Shown: positions 48,141-60,980 of the stretch, piece by piece
Position numbering within the stretch: the stretch's first letter is position 1
Layout: every line of letters begins with the position of its first letter
Assembly: GCA_028023455.1 (NCBI GenBank)
Contig: JAQFVV010000012.1
Span: forward strand, 5,368,499-5,432,498
Origin: Epiperipatus broadwayi
Taxonomy: Eukaryota > Onychophora > Udeonychophora > Euonychophora > Peripatidae
Direction: 5' to 3'
DNA: 64,000 nt
Translations under genes and position numbers: made by a program
The notes under the pieces: generated by a model
What the model was told of the DNA's origin: nothing
The model's database searches: none
The model's input: only the letters and a program-made list of their open reading frames with translations

Positions 48141-49330
48141 TAAATATAATGTTGAAAATTTTGGTGTATAATATCTCCAGGAAATGTAATATGGAAAACA
48201 ACTATACCAAAAAACGTATACAAGATCTGCTTAAAATTGGAATAAAGTTTGCAATTTTTGCCTAGTGCACTCTCGACTGTGTTATAAGTTTATTTTATAT
48301 TTGATATAAATAAATTTATTTAAATAATAAAAAGGGGGAAAATGTCTAAGTATCCTAGATTAAACAATGGGTGTTTACTCTCAAGTCTTTGCCAAGGATC
48401 TAATATTATTGCACATAGTCTAACAGCAAATGATAGTTGTGAACTTAATAATCTACTTGAATTAACTTGCAGAATATTAAAAAAAGGTTATTCATGCCTG
48501 GCATTTGATTGGAAATAGTTATGAAATCATTTAGAAGAAAAAAACATATATTGGTATTATTTTATAATTTTTTTCAAGAATTGGCCACATTTATGTGAAG
48601 TTACAATCCTTCATGTACAGAAGTAAAAATATTGACTGATGAAATTTTGTTTGGATTTTTATCATGATATTTATTTTTTCTTTTATGATTTTTTTTGTAA
48701 AGACTTTAGACCACTTAGATAAAAATTATTTTTAATACAATTGTTAAACTGAAGCAGTATAGCAGATACTTCAACCAAAATATGTAAGACAAAATATCTG
48801 CACAGATAAAAAAAAGTATCACAAGCACTATTAAATCAGGAAAAAATAAAGGCAACTGATATTAAAAGTGGTAAAAAGGCAGATATTAAAGATAGAAATA
48901 GTATTAAAACTGAAAATGATGCCAAAATTGAAGTTAAAGAGGATGTTAAAAATGAGCTAGAAGATGCTTCTTTTGCTGTAAACTGTTTCCTTTGTGACTT
49001 TAAAACAGATTCTGATAGAAAACTTACAAGTCACTTACAGTTGAGATATTTGAAAAGAAAGTGATTCTTCTGAATATACAAAGCAAAATTTTTTTACTCA
49101 GATATGAAATGGATAGTAATGAGGATGAAGAAGTTTTTCATTGCCTTGAGTGTGAATATAAGACTGCTTATAAGGCAAACTTCAAGATGCATCAAATGAA
49201 GCATTCAGGAGAGTACCTGTTTCACTGTGATGTCAAAAGAGCACTAGGCAAAAATTGCAAACTTTATTCAGATTTTAAGCATAAATTTGTATATACGTTT
49301 TTTGTGTAGTTATTTTCCATATTAAATTCA
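48141..49330 (+). pseudogene. C2H2 zinc-finger-coding insertion, decayed
   Basis: The insert is flanked by ATATTAAATTCA on both sides (48129-48140 and 49319-49330), with similar sequence beyond, and splits the Penelope-like copy. One frame (about 48852-49062) encodes an acidic/lysine-rich stretch, then NCFLCDFKTDSDRKLTSHLQ (C-x2-C-x12-H). After a frame change, 49061-49309 encodes FHCLECEYKTAYKANFKMHQ, then MKHSGEYLFHC: a full C2H2 finger (C-x2-C-x12-H-x3-H) with linker and start of another. A separate 58-codon frame opens at ATG 48342. No A-tail is visible. It may be a retrocopy of a host zinc-finger gene or part of an unknown element. Confidence 0.55.
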
Positions 49331-50709
49331 AAAATGTATAATCCTAACAATAAACTTGCCTCATTATATGTAATGGAACTTTATGGTTCAGTATTATGCC
49401 AATTGTTTATTAGTATAATTTGTGACATTTTAATTAATTTAAATTTTAATAAGCACAAAATAAATTTCTTAAATTGAATGAAGTTCTTAAATTGATGGGT
49501 GGGGACATTACAATCCTTTTTGATGAAGAATTTTATACAATGAAACATGGATGTCCTATGGGGCTACCATTAAGATGGATAATTTGTAGCATAATACTAT
49601 ATTAATTTGAATTAGCAATCATTCCAAAAAGTTTGCTAATATTACCTTTGCATATGAACAAGAAACAATTATTGATAGACAGGATAAATTATGTCAAATA
49701 TCTTCTTTAGTTTGAACAATAGAAAATGAAGATGCATAAAATGGTATAATGTTTTAGATATGTGTATTCAACATTCAAATGCCCAAATAAATTATAAAAT
49801 GATTATAAAACCCATCAATGTTTGCAATGTAATTTACCCAAATTCATACACTTCCATTTCATATAAATTGGCTGGCTTCAAATGTTGTTTTTTTTTTATA
49901 TAGAAACTATAAAATATGCAAGTTTGAAGCAGACAAAAAAGACAACATTGAAAATTAACTATATAAAAGTCTTAGTTAATTTAGGGTATAATACTAATCT
50001 ATTAAATAAAACTCTTAAAAATTCTATTCATCTTTAAATACCAGGAACCTGAATAACAATATTAATGCATGGATAAGACTTCCTTTTGTATTGCATTTAT
50101 GTACAAAGATGAAAACAATCTGATCAAATGAATTCAATATTAGATTTAGAATCAAATTTTGAACAATACTAAAGATAAATTATTTCCAAACCAAACTCTC
50201 TATATAGTTTATAAAATTAAATGTAATGAACCAACATATAATACAATTTACTATAGTGGTGTCTTGTGCCAACTGTGCTACAAGATTAGCAAATCACAAA
50301 TATTTACACAAATGTGCTAAAACAGACCCCAATATTAAATTTATATGTTTAAACATGAAATTGAGTCTGGCCACAATTTTGATCCACAGAATATTAAAGA
50401 AAACATAAAGAGACATGGATTATTGCAAATAACATCAACACAATAAACAAGAAAGACTTGTGCATTGCTTTATCACATAAATGGTATATATAAATTATTT
50501 ACCTTATAAATTTTATTTATATGAAATTATATTAGTTCTATGAATATGACAAACCTGGTTGAAAACAGTGCTAAGCTGTAAATTTTTTTACTAAATTTAT
50601 AATCATATAATATTATTAATTTGTTTCCTTTTATTTCCCTCCCTCTTCATATATATAATACCTTAGATGTATTTAAAACTTTCAAATAATCATTTACATT
50701 TCAAACCCA

Positions 50710-50815
50710 CAAAAACATCTGAAAAAGTTAAATGGCCATAAGATGACGCAGGCCTGCTGAAAAGTGCAAGTTTAGCCAGAAATGCATTTTGAGAATTATT
50801 CATCTTTTTCAGTTG
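50710..50815 (+). ncRNA. Class A hammerhead remnant with long stem I
   Basis: CTGAAAAAGTTAAAT (from 50717) pairs with ATTCATCTTTTTCAG (ending about 50811), framing a degenerate core: CTGAAAA (G8 lost), broken stem II, then GAAA, TGCAT, T and TTGAG as in the other class A copies. It lies just downstream of the plus Penelope-like copy. Not expected to cleave. Confidence 0.5.
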
Positions 50816-51437
50816 TTTTTATCCATATATTTGAAGCACCAGTAATGAATAGAAATTTTAAATGTATTTATATTCTTTTGATTCCGTTGTTGCTTAGTAT
50901 CATTTTTCATTAATTATTATTAGCATGTTTATATGTTTGTTTTTTCATTATTTCTCTAGTGTTTTATTTTTATTTTATTGTCTTCAGTCTCTTACATTAG
51001 CAAAGAACTCAATTGTTTATGATGCTCAACACATTGGTTATCTTTCTGAAGTAAATATGATAACAGGACTATGCATTTTCACTCATATTTATATTTTTGA
51101 TTTCATGCATAACAGTTAAGATTTCTATCTTTTCATTATTTAAATATGTTTTCTAACTTTTTTTTTTTATTTTTCATTTTTAAATTGCAATGATGTATAT
51201 TTGTTTAAACGTAATTGTTGCTGCTAGTTATTCACTATTATATGACATATATTAAGTCATGTCCATTTAAGTTTTGAACATATAAGATGCTGCAAAACAA
51301 CTTTTTTTATTTATGATTACAGAATTCAAAAACACTATTGCTGGTATGATCTTGCACTTCACAACTATAATAACTGTTACATTACTTCACTTTTCTTTGT
51401 AGTTATATTTGAGGTTTGGAGGTAAAAGTAATTACCA
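50816..51437. other. No recognised feature
   Basis: A/T-rich; short open frames have no recognisable domain. Confidence 0.45.
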
Positions 51438-51519
51438 ATGTACATTTTTTTATATATTATGCATGCAAGCAATCATGTATCTTTCTTCAACTTATTATTT
51501 AATTTAAGATGTTATACTG

Positions 51520-51795
51520 ACCTCATTAAAAAAATTAAAAGACTGGGGTGGAGTTGGGCTGGACATATTGTTAGAAGAGATGATAATAGATGGACAATTG
51601 AAATCTTAAACTGGATTCCAAGAGATTGTAAAAGATCCAGAAAGAGACTACATGTAAGATGGATGGATGAAATAAGAAAGTGTTCAGGGGTGATGTTGAG
51701 AAGAGAAGCTAAAGATGGGAGAAGATTAATTGAACTTGGAGAGACCTTCATCCTACAGTGGATTGATAGTGGTGGATGATGGTGATGATGATATC
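51520..51795 (+). pseudogene. RTE-like LINE, C-terminal end and tail
   Basis: The plus-strand frame ending at 51779 encodes the C-terminus of an RTE-like reverse transcriptase: GWSWAGHIVRRDDNRWTIEI, a WIPRDCKRSRKRL basic block, VRWMDEIRK, and the final LGETFILQWIDSGG before TGA. The tail is a TGATGGTGATGATGAT run, typical of RTE-type 3' ends. The reading frame is intact over these roughly 85 codons. Everything upstream (endonuclease, palm) is missing, so it is a 5'-truncated copy. The same end occurs at 36915-36979. Confidence 0.75.
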
Positions 51796-53634
51796 ATATT
51801 CAGATTATGAATTGTCACAATACAATGTTTGCAGGACCAGTTTTAATCAAATCCCCTTTACCCCTAATGACAAGCTCTAACTTCAATAATTATAATTTCA
51901 ATCAACATTCTCTTGTATTATTTGTAAGATAAAACTATATAGCATGTAATATGTGTTTAGGAGAATATTAAAGGATTATTTATAAAGGAAATATTCAAAA
52001 TTTATTATTGACATCAATGAAGGTTATTGAAGCATTATTAAATATTCAAAAAAGGCAGCAATAGAAGCTTAGTAAAATTTAAATCAGATAATTAAAAAAG
52101 CCAAATAAAATTTAACATTATTTTAATATCAAATATTTAACTGCTTAAGATGTTCATCCTGGCAACAATATTTGGCATCATGTGATAGACATTGAACCCC
52201 ACATATTAAAATACATTACATCAGTGATGTATTTATGTAGACCTAATGATTGGAGCAGATAATGACATAATTTAGTTATCAAAATAATGATATATGGCAA
52301 AAATCTGCCTGTTTAATAATTTTCTTTTGATTTTTTTGCCATATATGAATTGTGAATAGCTTTGGAAATAAGATCCATAACTTCACAATTCCAATTCTGT
52401 TACTTTCAGATGCTCAAACTTTTTGTGAATTCTCAAGAAATAAACTTCAATTTTTTCTCTTTTCTTCTAGTGTTGCTATTATTGAATTTAAAATCATGTT
52501 CAAAATAGTTAATATATCTTGCTTAAGCAGCAGTGTATAGATATTTTGTATATATTATCATAAGGATCCTTGTGATATCTCTATTTTTCGTCCTTTTAAG
52601 CAATTGGAAAACATTATGGATTATACACTAGGTTGACTTATAGAATTATTTGTAATTGTCATGTGATCAGCTACTTTAATTTTTTTTCTTTTCATTTTCT
52701 CTCTCTGTTCATTATTCTTATATTTTCCAGTCAATCATATATTCATCGATTCGTGAATAATTTTTAATTTAGATATAACTGTTTTTTATTATTTTAATTA
52801 TTTTGATGGAACATTTAATTTTGCAGATAAACTAACAATAAAAATACTTATGTATATCACAATCTGATGTTTAAATATAAACTTATTAATTTTGCAATTA
52901 TATTCAAGAAATTTTATTTCACTTACAGATAATCCAGATTCCTATAAAGCTATAACTTTGTTTGGAAATAAATAAACTATTATTTTTTAAATAATTTTCA
53001 TTTATTTAGTGTGTGTGGCATCATGTTTGACACCGAAAAAAACTTCCAAAGTATATCTGACAAATAAATGCCTATGAATGTATGTGTGTGTGCATAAAAA
53101 TTGATGCTTTGGTGTAAAATAAATTTTATGATAATATTTAGAAATATATTTAAAAAATATACTGATATTGTTCTAAGAAATAAATATAATTTTTCCATTA
53201 AATAACTGACTTTTTTATTTATTTAAGTAAATCTAAACTCTGTTTACTTGAGATTTTATTAGAATGACGTTTTGCTATATCTCAGCTATCTATATTAAAT
53301 ATTTCACCTTTTTTTTGCTCTTATTTGTTTATATTTTCTTTCACCTTTTTTTAATATATATATTTCAAACAGATTCTTTTTTTTTTTTTTTGCTTTTTGC
53401 ATTTAAAGAACTGAAATAATTAGAAATATTTCTGCACAATTTAATGGAAGGATTACTCCTTTTTTTAAATTTAAGTGAAATAAAATATTGCAAAAGTGGA
53501 AAAAAAAATCAAATTAAGAAAATAAATGTTTATAAAGTTATGGAGAATATATAATACAATAAATAAGTTTTTTTCTTTGTTAAAGAAAACTTTTGTTTTA
53601 TAAAAAAAAAATACCATACACACATAAATATATA
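51796..53634. other. No recognised genes
   Basis: A/T-rich with T-runs near 53290-53390. I find no coding, RNA or transposon signature. Confidence 0.5.
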
Positions 53635-53795
53635 TGATATTAAATCATCTACGCTCTTTATTACTGTTTTACAATGCTTTTATTACAACCCACTACTTCT
53701 ATTCATATCACCAAACCTGGGGCAATCGAAACTGTCGTGGGTTGTAATAAAAGCATTGTAAAACAGTAATAAAGAGCATAAATGATTTAATATTA
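53635..53795. repeat. Foldback with GAAACTGTC apex
   Basis: Arms of about 59 bp (53635-53693 and 53736-53795) are near-perfect inverted copies, including TTTTACAATGCTTTTATTAC and its inverse. The 42-bp apex ends CGAAACTGTC (53727-53736), directly followed by GTGGGTTG, which pairs with CAACCCAC. That is the GAAA/stem III/cleavage-site half of a hammerhead with perfect stem I. The CTGATGA half is not recognisable (CTATTCA at the expected place). Confidence 0.7.
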
Positions 53796-54460
53796 TATGG
53801 ATATGTATATATGTGTGGGCAATTGATTAAAGAAATATAGTTGTAACTGATTTCAATTGTAGCTGTTTATGTACCTAGAATTAGACCAAAATAGAATGCA
53901 AATAAATTGTTGTTGAAAGTAAATTCAAAAGTCTCTCATCAAAGGCAATATAAGGAAGCAATAAGAAATTTTAAAAGACTTCGTATTTTAAAATAATGCG
54001 TCCAACTGCACGCCTACGATTTGAGTTTGAATCTGAACTGAATAAGCTTAAAATGTTTTCAAGAGACGTGTTTTTCTATCAAGTTTTTCGTTCATAGCTA
54101 ACCATCAATATTATATAATAAATGGTTATCTAAAGATTTTTAGATAAACGATAAATAGAAGAAATACTCAACCTAATCATCTGACAATTTGCATACATGA
54201 TGAATACTATTTTTTTCTTTATAATGAGAGGTTATTGAAGAGATTTTTACCCTGCAGTGGGGTATTTGTAGCTATACTATTAATTAATAAATAGTTTGGT
54301 CGTCGTTAATGGTAGGTTGACATTAATGTTACTCAATTTTTTTCCAGAATTGTTATAAAAACTGAGTAATCAAGCATCATATGATGAAAGATAATACATT
54401 CGATCTTAAGTCTAAGGTTCAATATTTATTATAAACATTAGATATAGGTATGGTTTATCA

Positions 54461-54614
54461 ATTATATTTTATATCACAATACAGATTAATAATTATAGGT
54501 TAGCAATTATATTTCAGTACAAGATATATATATATGCTAAAATATATTTTGTAGCATAGATTAATAATTATAGATCAGCAATTGTACCTCAGTACAAGAT
54601 ATATATATATGTTA
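54461..54614. repeat. Tandem duplication, unit about 76 bp
   Basis: Two diverged copies share AGATTAATAATTATAG, CAGCAATT or TTAGCAATT, and CAGTACAAGATATATATATA. No coding content. Confidence 0.8.
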
Positions 54615-57600
54615 TAGTACTTCATGTAATATGGAACACAAATATTAATTTATTTCTTAAATATTGAAAAATAATCAAAATTATTACAAAATTAAATGAT
54701 TTAATTTAATTTGAAATTTATGTTTATGTAATGAAATGTTGAGTAATTGTAAAATATATTTAATCTTTATTGTTATTGTTGGAAAACCATATTAAACTAA
54801 AAGATAATCCACAAGTTCAATGACAATCATATAATAATATTTATTAGATATGATAAATTAAAGACATTTTTTTCCATTTAATCATTATGAATTATTTTAT
54901 ATATTTATCAGTTGGAATAATTAGACAACTATTAACTAATCAATATTAGTTAGTTAACTTGTTTGGTTATGGGTAAATTTGTGATTTTTCATTTATATAA
55001 TAATCATAAAACTCTATTCTAGATTTGAATTCTATGTCCCAACACAAGAAGCTTACACACTAATCATTATTGGCATTCCTGTATAAACCTTAAAACATAA
55101 ATATTTAAGCAACAGTTTTCACAAATTAGTTATTTATTCATAAAGTTATCAAAAACATAATCATTGATATTAATAGTATAAAGAAGTCATCAGATATTCA
55201 TATTATATAACAATGCTGTAATAAATTGGATTAATGGTGGCAAGTAATGACAAACTATCATGAATGATTTGCAGTTACTTTTTCTTGATTGTAGCATTTT
55301 ACTATATAGTTTTCTCCACCTATAAAATAATCAATTAGTTCATATTTTGGAAGTCATGTGTTGTACTAATAGTTATAGGTTTAGCTTCCATGAATAATAA
55401 TTTTCATCTTGATTCCATTTCTTTACTATTGTGATAAACTACACAGAACAACCTCTATTTGTGTTTTAGCTTTTTCTAAGAAACAACAGTGGATTCTCAT
55501 ACATGGCTTCAAGTCTCTTGAAAAACATCAGTTTTTATGTTGTCATAGTGTTTTTATGCTTATTTTAAAGTTTAAAAAGTGCTGTAAGATGCTGCTCTTT
55601 CTATAATTATTTTACAAGTAAAAACCAATAATATTGATGTAAGAAGCTACAACAATGGGAGGAGGCAGGCTTTCCTAGATGCTGATTGGTTGATTCTCAT
55701 TTTGGCTAAAAGAAGAGTGCCTGTCAATAATTTTCATCACTCCAACTTTTTTGTTTTGATTTTCAAAATGAAAATGAATGTTTTAGAGTGTTTTTTTTTT
55801 ATTATTTTTTGTACATATTATAGATTTGTTGATAAAATATGCTGAAAATATAATTATTTTAGAAAAATAGTAAGATTTTAGTAAAAAATTCTTTACTTTT
55901 ATACAAACATAAATTGAGAACGAAATCAATGATGTCCACAGCCCTTTCTAATTTGTTATGAACATTTTTTTAGGTCTGCCACTATCAAATGTTTTTATAA
56001 TTATAAATACAAATTTATTTTTGAAAAAACTTTTATTCACTTTCATAATCTGACAAATTATTAATATACTTTTTACAAACGAATATAATATTAAAAGATG
56101 AATATATTTTTACTGCTGATTTTGTAATTGACCAATCAAAAGTTGTAAACTTTAATTTGCTTAGCCAATAAAAAAACTGTTCAGTTAAAAAAAATTTTTT
56201 TTCAGTGAAAGAGAAAGATCAACTTTAACAGATCTATGAACATTTGCTTATTAGAGCTCCTCTTCTCTCAAAACTAATATTTTTCCATTTACTTTGTGTA
56301 GCATTAGCAGCCTGAAGATAAACTTGAAACCAAATCAAAATATTATAAAAACAAAATAAAAACATTTAAGATTTTTGATGAAACAAATCTATGTGAGAAA
56401 TAACTAGAAACCCATATGCAATATTTTTAATTGTTATAGGCTTGCAAATACCTAGGTTTTTTATTCAGTTTTAAAATTATAAAATTATAACAATGTAAAA
56501 CTGATAAAATGATTTCATGACACACATTGTTATTTGTGACAGTTTGCTAAAAATTTTTTTTATGGAAATAAAATTAATTAAATTTTAATTAATAATTTGA
56601 AAAACCCTTATGTAAAACTCCCATATAAAAATCAAAGTTCTACCAAGTTAAAGTCTTGGCTATAAAGTAGTTGCTATTCCAATCCATGGTAATTATTTTT
56701 TTATTAATTAAATCAATTTTTTGAGTTAATGCACGAACAAAATTTTTATTATACTTTCATCCATACCATCTACATAAAATCACTTTGTGAACTTAAATTG
56801 AGTACTAATTTTAAAATGGCATTTGCAGTAAACAAATTCCATTAGCTTGTATATTCCACTCCATGCAAAAATGATGCTATTTTTTATTAATCAAAAAACT
56901 TTTGAATTAAGACAAGATACAAAAAAATTTTCCACTTTAAATTGTATTTATGGTATATGTCTCACAAATTAGGAACTGATAAATTATAAAAGTTAAAGCA
57001 TGCTATTTTTTGAAATTTTTACATTGTCAACATCTTGATATTTATTGCAGAGTACATGCCCAGAGATGATATTTCAGAGCATATCTCTAAAGTTGATGGA
57101 GTACCTTTTATAAAATAGAATATAGATAGTGTTTTATTAACACTGGGATTTACTCACATCTAATCCTCTGTGAAAGCATCTTAGATTATGCAACAAGCCT
57201 GTGATCAATTTTTGATATAGATTTTGCAATAAAACTACATTAAAATTGATATATCTGCTGCCATCTATAAAATAATAGCATAATTATTTCAAAAGAGTAT
57301 GTATTTTTTCATGTATTTTTATCTGTAAATATTCATTCTTTTATTTTATCTAATGTTAATCTTATTAAAAATTCTTTGCATAAATTTAGAACAAATCTTT
57401 TGATTCAACAGTTTACTGAAGATGAAGATTCTAGGCTATATTCCAACTGAAATTGGAAGAAAAGATTTTGCATGACTTTTTTTGTATTCATTCTAATTAT
57501 TTAAAGTTCATTTAATTTTTTTGCACTAATTAAATAATTCTAAAAGTTATTAGATTGAACTATATTATATAATTTTTATATTAAAGAAAAAAATATTTTT

Positions 57601-58307
57601 TTGATGAATACACCCACATTTGTTATAAAATAAAGCATTAAAAAACACATAATTATTCATACATGTACTCAAAAGTTTGTTTTGTTTTCTTCAATGTATG
57701 CAGCTTGATCAGATACCCAAGAAAATCATAGAAACTAATTGGAAGATCATGGATGATATATATGGACAAATCCATAAAAGTTGTGCAATTCTTATTTTGG
57801 GTAATAAATAAAATTGTCATAGAGATAAGAATGTGAAAGATGGCCAAAGAAACATATTATACAAATTATTCAGAATATTTTTTTTATTCAAAGCTTACAA
57901 TTTCTATATCTATTAATCTAAATATGGCAATTTTTGAAATCTAAAATAACATCATAAACTTGAGATATATTTATATTTTACATAAACACCACAAACTTAC
58001 TTATAATAAAAAAAATAATTGATTCTTTAAAAAATGACTGATTATAATAGAAATAAAATATACAATGTTAAGTTACTTATTATTCTAACAATTCATTAAA
58101 TATTTTACACCTAATCCTCATTGCTGTATTTACATCATTGAGCCATTTTCATCTAGGACAGCTTATCTTATTTCTATCAAATGGTATCTATGCAATACTT
58201 TAAAGTTTTTTTATCATTTTTCTAACATATTCAAACTTAACAAGCTATTATTTTATACATCCATTTTTTTTATCATCTTTATTCCCAGGTTATTTTATTG
58301 TTCATTA
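54615..58307. other. No recognised genes; a few CCAAT-type motifs
   Basis: A/T-rich throughout. Inverted CCAAT motifs (CTGATTGGTTGATT near 55681) and ACCAATCA/AGCCAATA (about 56132 and 56164) occur but no open frame or exon follows, so I do not call a promoter. The block 55655-55725 is G/C-richer and unexplained. Confidence 0.4.
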
Positions 58308-58442
58308 TGTTATATAAAGAGCTCACAAATAAGCTCTTAACCAGCTTTGCAGAATATCCCTGACTAATGTCTGCTAGGAAGCCAGTAGCAGAAAACAGTC
58401 TGGGGTTGTTAAGATCGTATTTGCAAGCTCTTTATATAACAT
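58308..58442. mobile_element. Foldback family F3, copy 2 (diverged)
   Basis: It shares GCTCACAAATAAGCTCTTAA, CAGCTTTGCAGAATATCCCT and the trailing ATTTGTAATATAAGCTTG with the 31464 copy. The apex, in the opposite orientation (plus), keeps AAGCCAGTAGCAGAAAACAG, then TCTGGGG, but the CTGATGA half has become CTAATGTCTGC. The right arm has lost about 15 bp. Confidence 0.75.
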
Positions 58443-60907
58443 TTGTAATATAAGCTTGTTTAAATTAGATATCTGACTTGATTTTTTTGTAATTTTATTG
58501 TTCATTTTATTTAATCTCAACTTTATAATATTACTCCATATCAAAATGTTTCTTTTAGTAGCTAAGATTTTTTCTAAACCACTTTAAATAACTTTCTTTT
58601 ATATAATGAATATTTTTTACCAAATATATGTATATAATTCCTTTTTTTATCTTCTATTTCCATAAAACAGAATAAAAGAACTCTACTTCTTATATATTTT
58701 AGTCAAAATATTGCCAGTGTTATTTTTTACTTATTAAATACATTTCCTGGCTTGCAATTATATAATTTTTAACTTTCTCTTTACTTTTCAACAAAATATT
58801 CATACTTTTATAAATTATTGTTGGTTTTTCTTGAAGACATTCTATGCATAATTTTCATTAGCAACCATTCATAAATAAATATTGTCATTTTAATTCCAAA
58901 ACAAAAAGGAACAATGATAGAGAGAAAAATAATAAAAAAGTTAGAAAATAAAAAATAAAAAATATTGGATATAAGTAAAACAAAATGGAAATCTGTAGCA
59001 CAAGCATATATTTTTTTAGTCACAGTTAAAACAAAAATATTCATGGCATAAAATATTCATAAGGTAGTCAAAGTAGCTGAGCTCAAAAACTCAATGGATG
59101 TCAGATAGTAAAGGTATTATAATATCATCATTATTTTGATCGCAATAAAGTATGGTAAAGAGAAACTTCTCTTGAAAGTAAGTTCAGCAAGATGAGAAAT
59201 CATGATGTTTAGTTGGTCCTAAATGACTAAAGACAATAAAATAAAATAAAAATGAAGGAATTAAAAAAATTTAATGATGAATAATTTAGTTATAAATGTT
59301 AGTAATAATTATTTCTGAAGTAATGTTAAGTTAGAAGTTGATATTATTTATCTTTCATTTATTCATATATTTACTTTTATTACATCCATCATATTTAAGT
59401 TTATAAAGTGTTGTTAGTGTTGCTCAAGTCATACTAATAAAAAAGTATGATATCTGATTTAAATAAATTAAGTAATTTGTGACTATAAACTTGTATTGTT
59501 TATACGTATAGCTTCTATAGAATTATGAAAGTAAAAGTTAATATTCTTAGTGTTATATATAACACATTAATTAACTTACTATTTAAATTTATTATAAAAT
59601 AATTTTTAACACTTATATTAAAAATTAAATTATGATTGTGTTGAATATACAATACATAGTTATTTTCACAAAGGCATAATCCTATACATCAGAGCAGAAC
59701 ATCTTCAAGCATTTTGGTTTCTTCTTAAGATGATCAATCCAGTCTCTTTAATTTTTTCATATTTTTTCTACCTCAAAAAACATATTCAATCCTCTTTTTC
59801 TTCATACCACTCTCAGTCGGCAAAACCAATGTAATATTATTAATCAAATACTTATTTTTTCTATGTTTTGCCCATCACAGTCTTAATATATTTAGAATAT
59901 AAGTTTGTATTTACAATTGATTCGTCTTTATTTTTGAAATTTTTGTGGAAGATTTATAAAAGCAAATTAAATTATCTTGCACCTAAAAGTTCTAAATTAC
60001 TCTTTTATCTAAATTAAAATATTTTATTATATTTTTTCTTATTTTTTGACTGAATTAATTTATGATTATATACATTTAATTATTTTATAAGTATTTGTCT
60101 TCTCCATATCTATAGATCAATATGAATCTCTCTTACCAACAATTACATTTAATCAGTAACATTTTCAGAAATATTCAGTATTGATATTTTGAAATAAAGT
60201 TTATTTCTTTTACTATTTAAGCAACAATTTTTTTTTTTTTTAAAAAAAAATCTTTTGACAGAAAACTGAAAAATAAATTGAACCAAAAAGCATTTAATAT
60301 TTCATTAAAGTTAAAATCAAACTACTATCGATCCTAAATCATTATCTTCTACCTGTCAAAAAGATTAAAATAAGTTCTAATATTCAAAATTAAGAAGTAG
60401 CAAGTTGAGTGTTACAGAAATAAGTATTTAAAAAAATTTGTTTTAAATCTTAAAAAACTTTATTGTTGATTAAAGGCCTTTAAGGTGCTAATTACTATTA
60501 TAATAATTTTTTAAAAAAACATATTTACTACCTAGTAATTCATAATATTTCATTTGCGATAAAATATTATTTTTTTTTTAAAAAAAATTAATAAAATAAT
60601 ACGATATTTAGCGGGTGGGGGAGAAGGGAAACATCGCGTGTGCGTGTACATATATATATATATTCACACACACAATACCAAATTGCATTTTTTTTCTTAA
60701 ATTTTAAATTTTATTTTACATTCAATTGCTTTAAAATGTTTTGAATAGATGATAGCAATATAAAAGTTTCTACAATATTCCTTTATTGATAACAGTAAAT
60801 AAAATGTTATATTATCAAGCTCATCAGGCAGTTGATATCACTCCTAAAGATTTTCTCTCTTGTTTTATGCGCTAATATAATTTAAGTATCTATCCATTTA
60901 CTGGCAT
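58443..60907. other. No clear gene; possible decayed coding near 59.7 kb
   Basis: Mostly featureless A/T-rich sequence. On the minus strand about 59690-59870 gives broken frames with ITLVLPTESGMKKKRIEYVF, protein-like but unassigned. TA and CA runs form a hairpin-like microsatellite at about 60630-60680. Confidence 0.35.
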
Positions 60908-60980
60908 CAGGGCCGGCGCTGGGTACTAGGCGCCCGCATGCAAATTTGATTTTGGCGCCCCTGTCAATATGTATGTTTAC

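Larger units (their letters stand above)
47050..50620 (+). pseudogene. Penelope-like element, plus copy with two insertions
   Basis: Segments 47200-47486, 48045-48141 and 49319-50620 together match the inverse of 45520-47040. Landmarks: YKNKVYDQI-like start (47235); VGFRKF-like segment (48080); HGCPMGLP (49546-49569); and IVYKIKCNEPTYNTIYYSG (about 50203-50258), a GIY-YIG-type motif as in PLE endonucleases. The YVDD block is lost by a deletion of about 27 nt near 49653, so this copy cannot reverse transcribe. It is split by a hammerhead-bearing unit (about 47487-48045) and by a zinc-finger-coding insert (48141-49318). Confidence 0.75.

Noticed and set aside
52998-53198. 66-codon minus-strand frame
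   Set aside because: Low-complexity A/T-driven translation without domain or context.
55660-56180. CCAAT-type motifs suggesting a promoter
   Set aside because: No exon, open frame or start-site signal follows on either strand.
57405-57480. CTGAAGA followed later by GAAATTGG, hammerhead-like
   Set aside because: No plausible stem II closing next to the core and no paired stem I.
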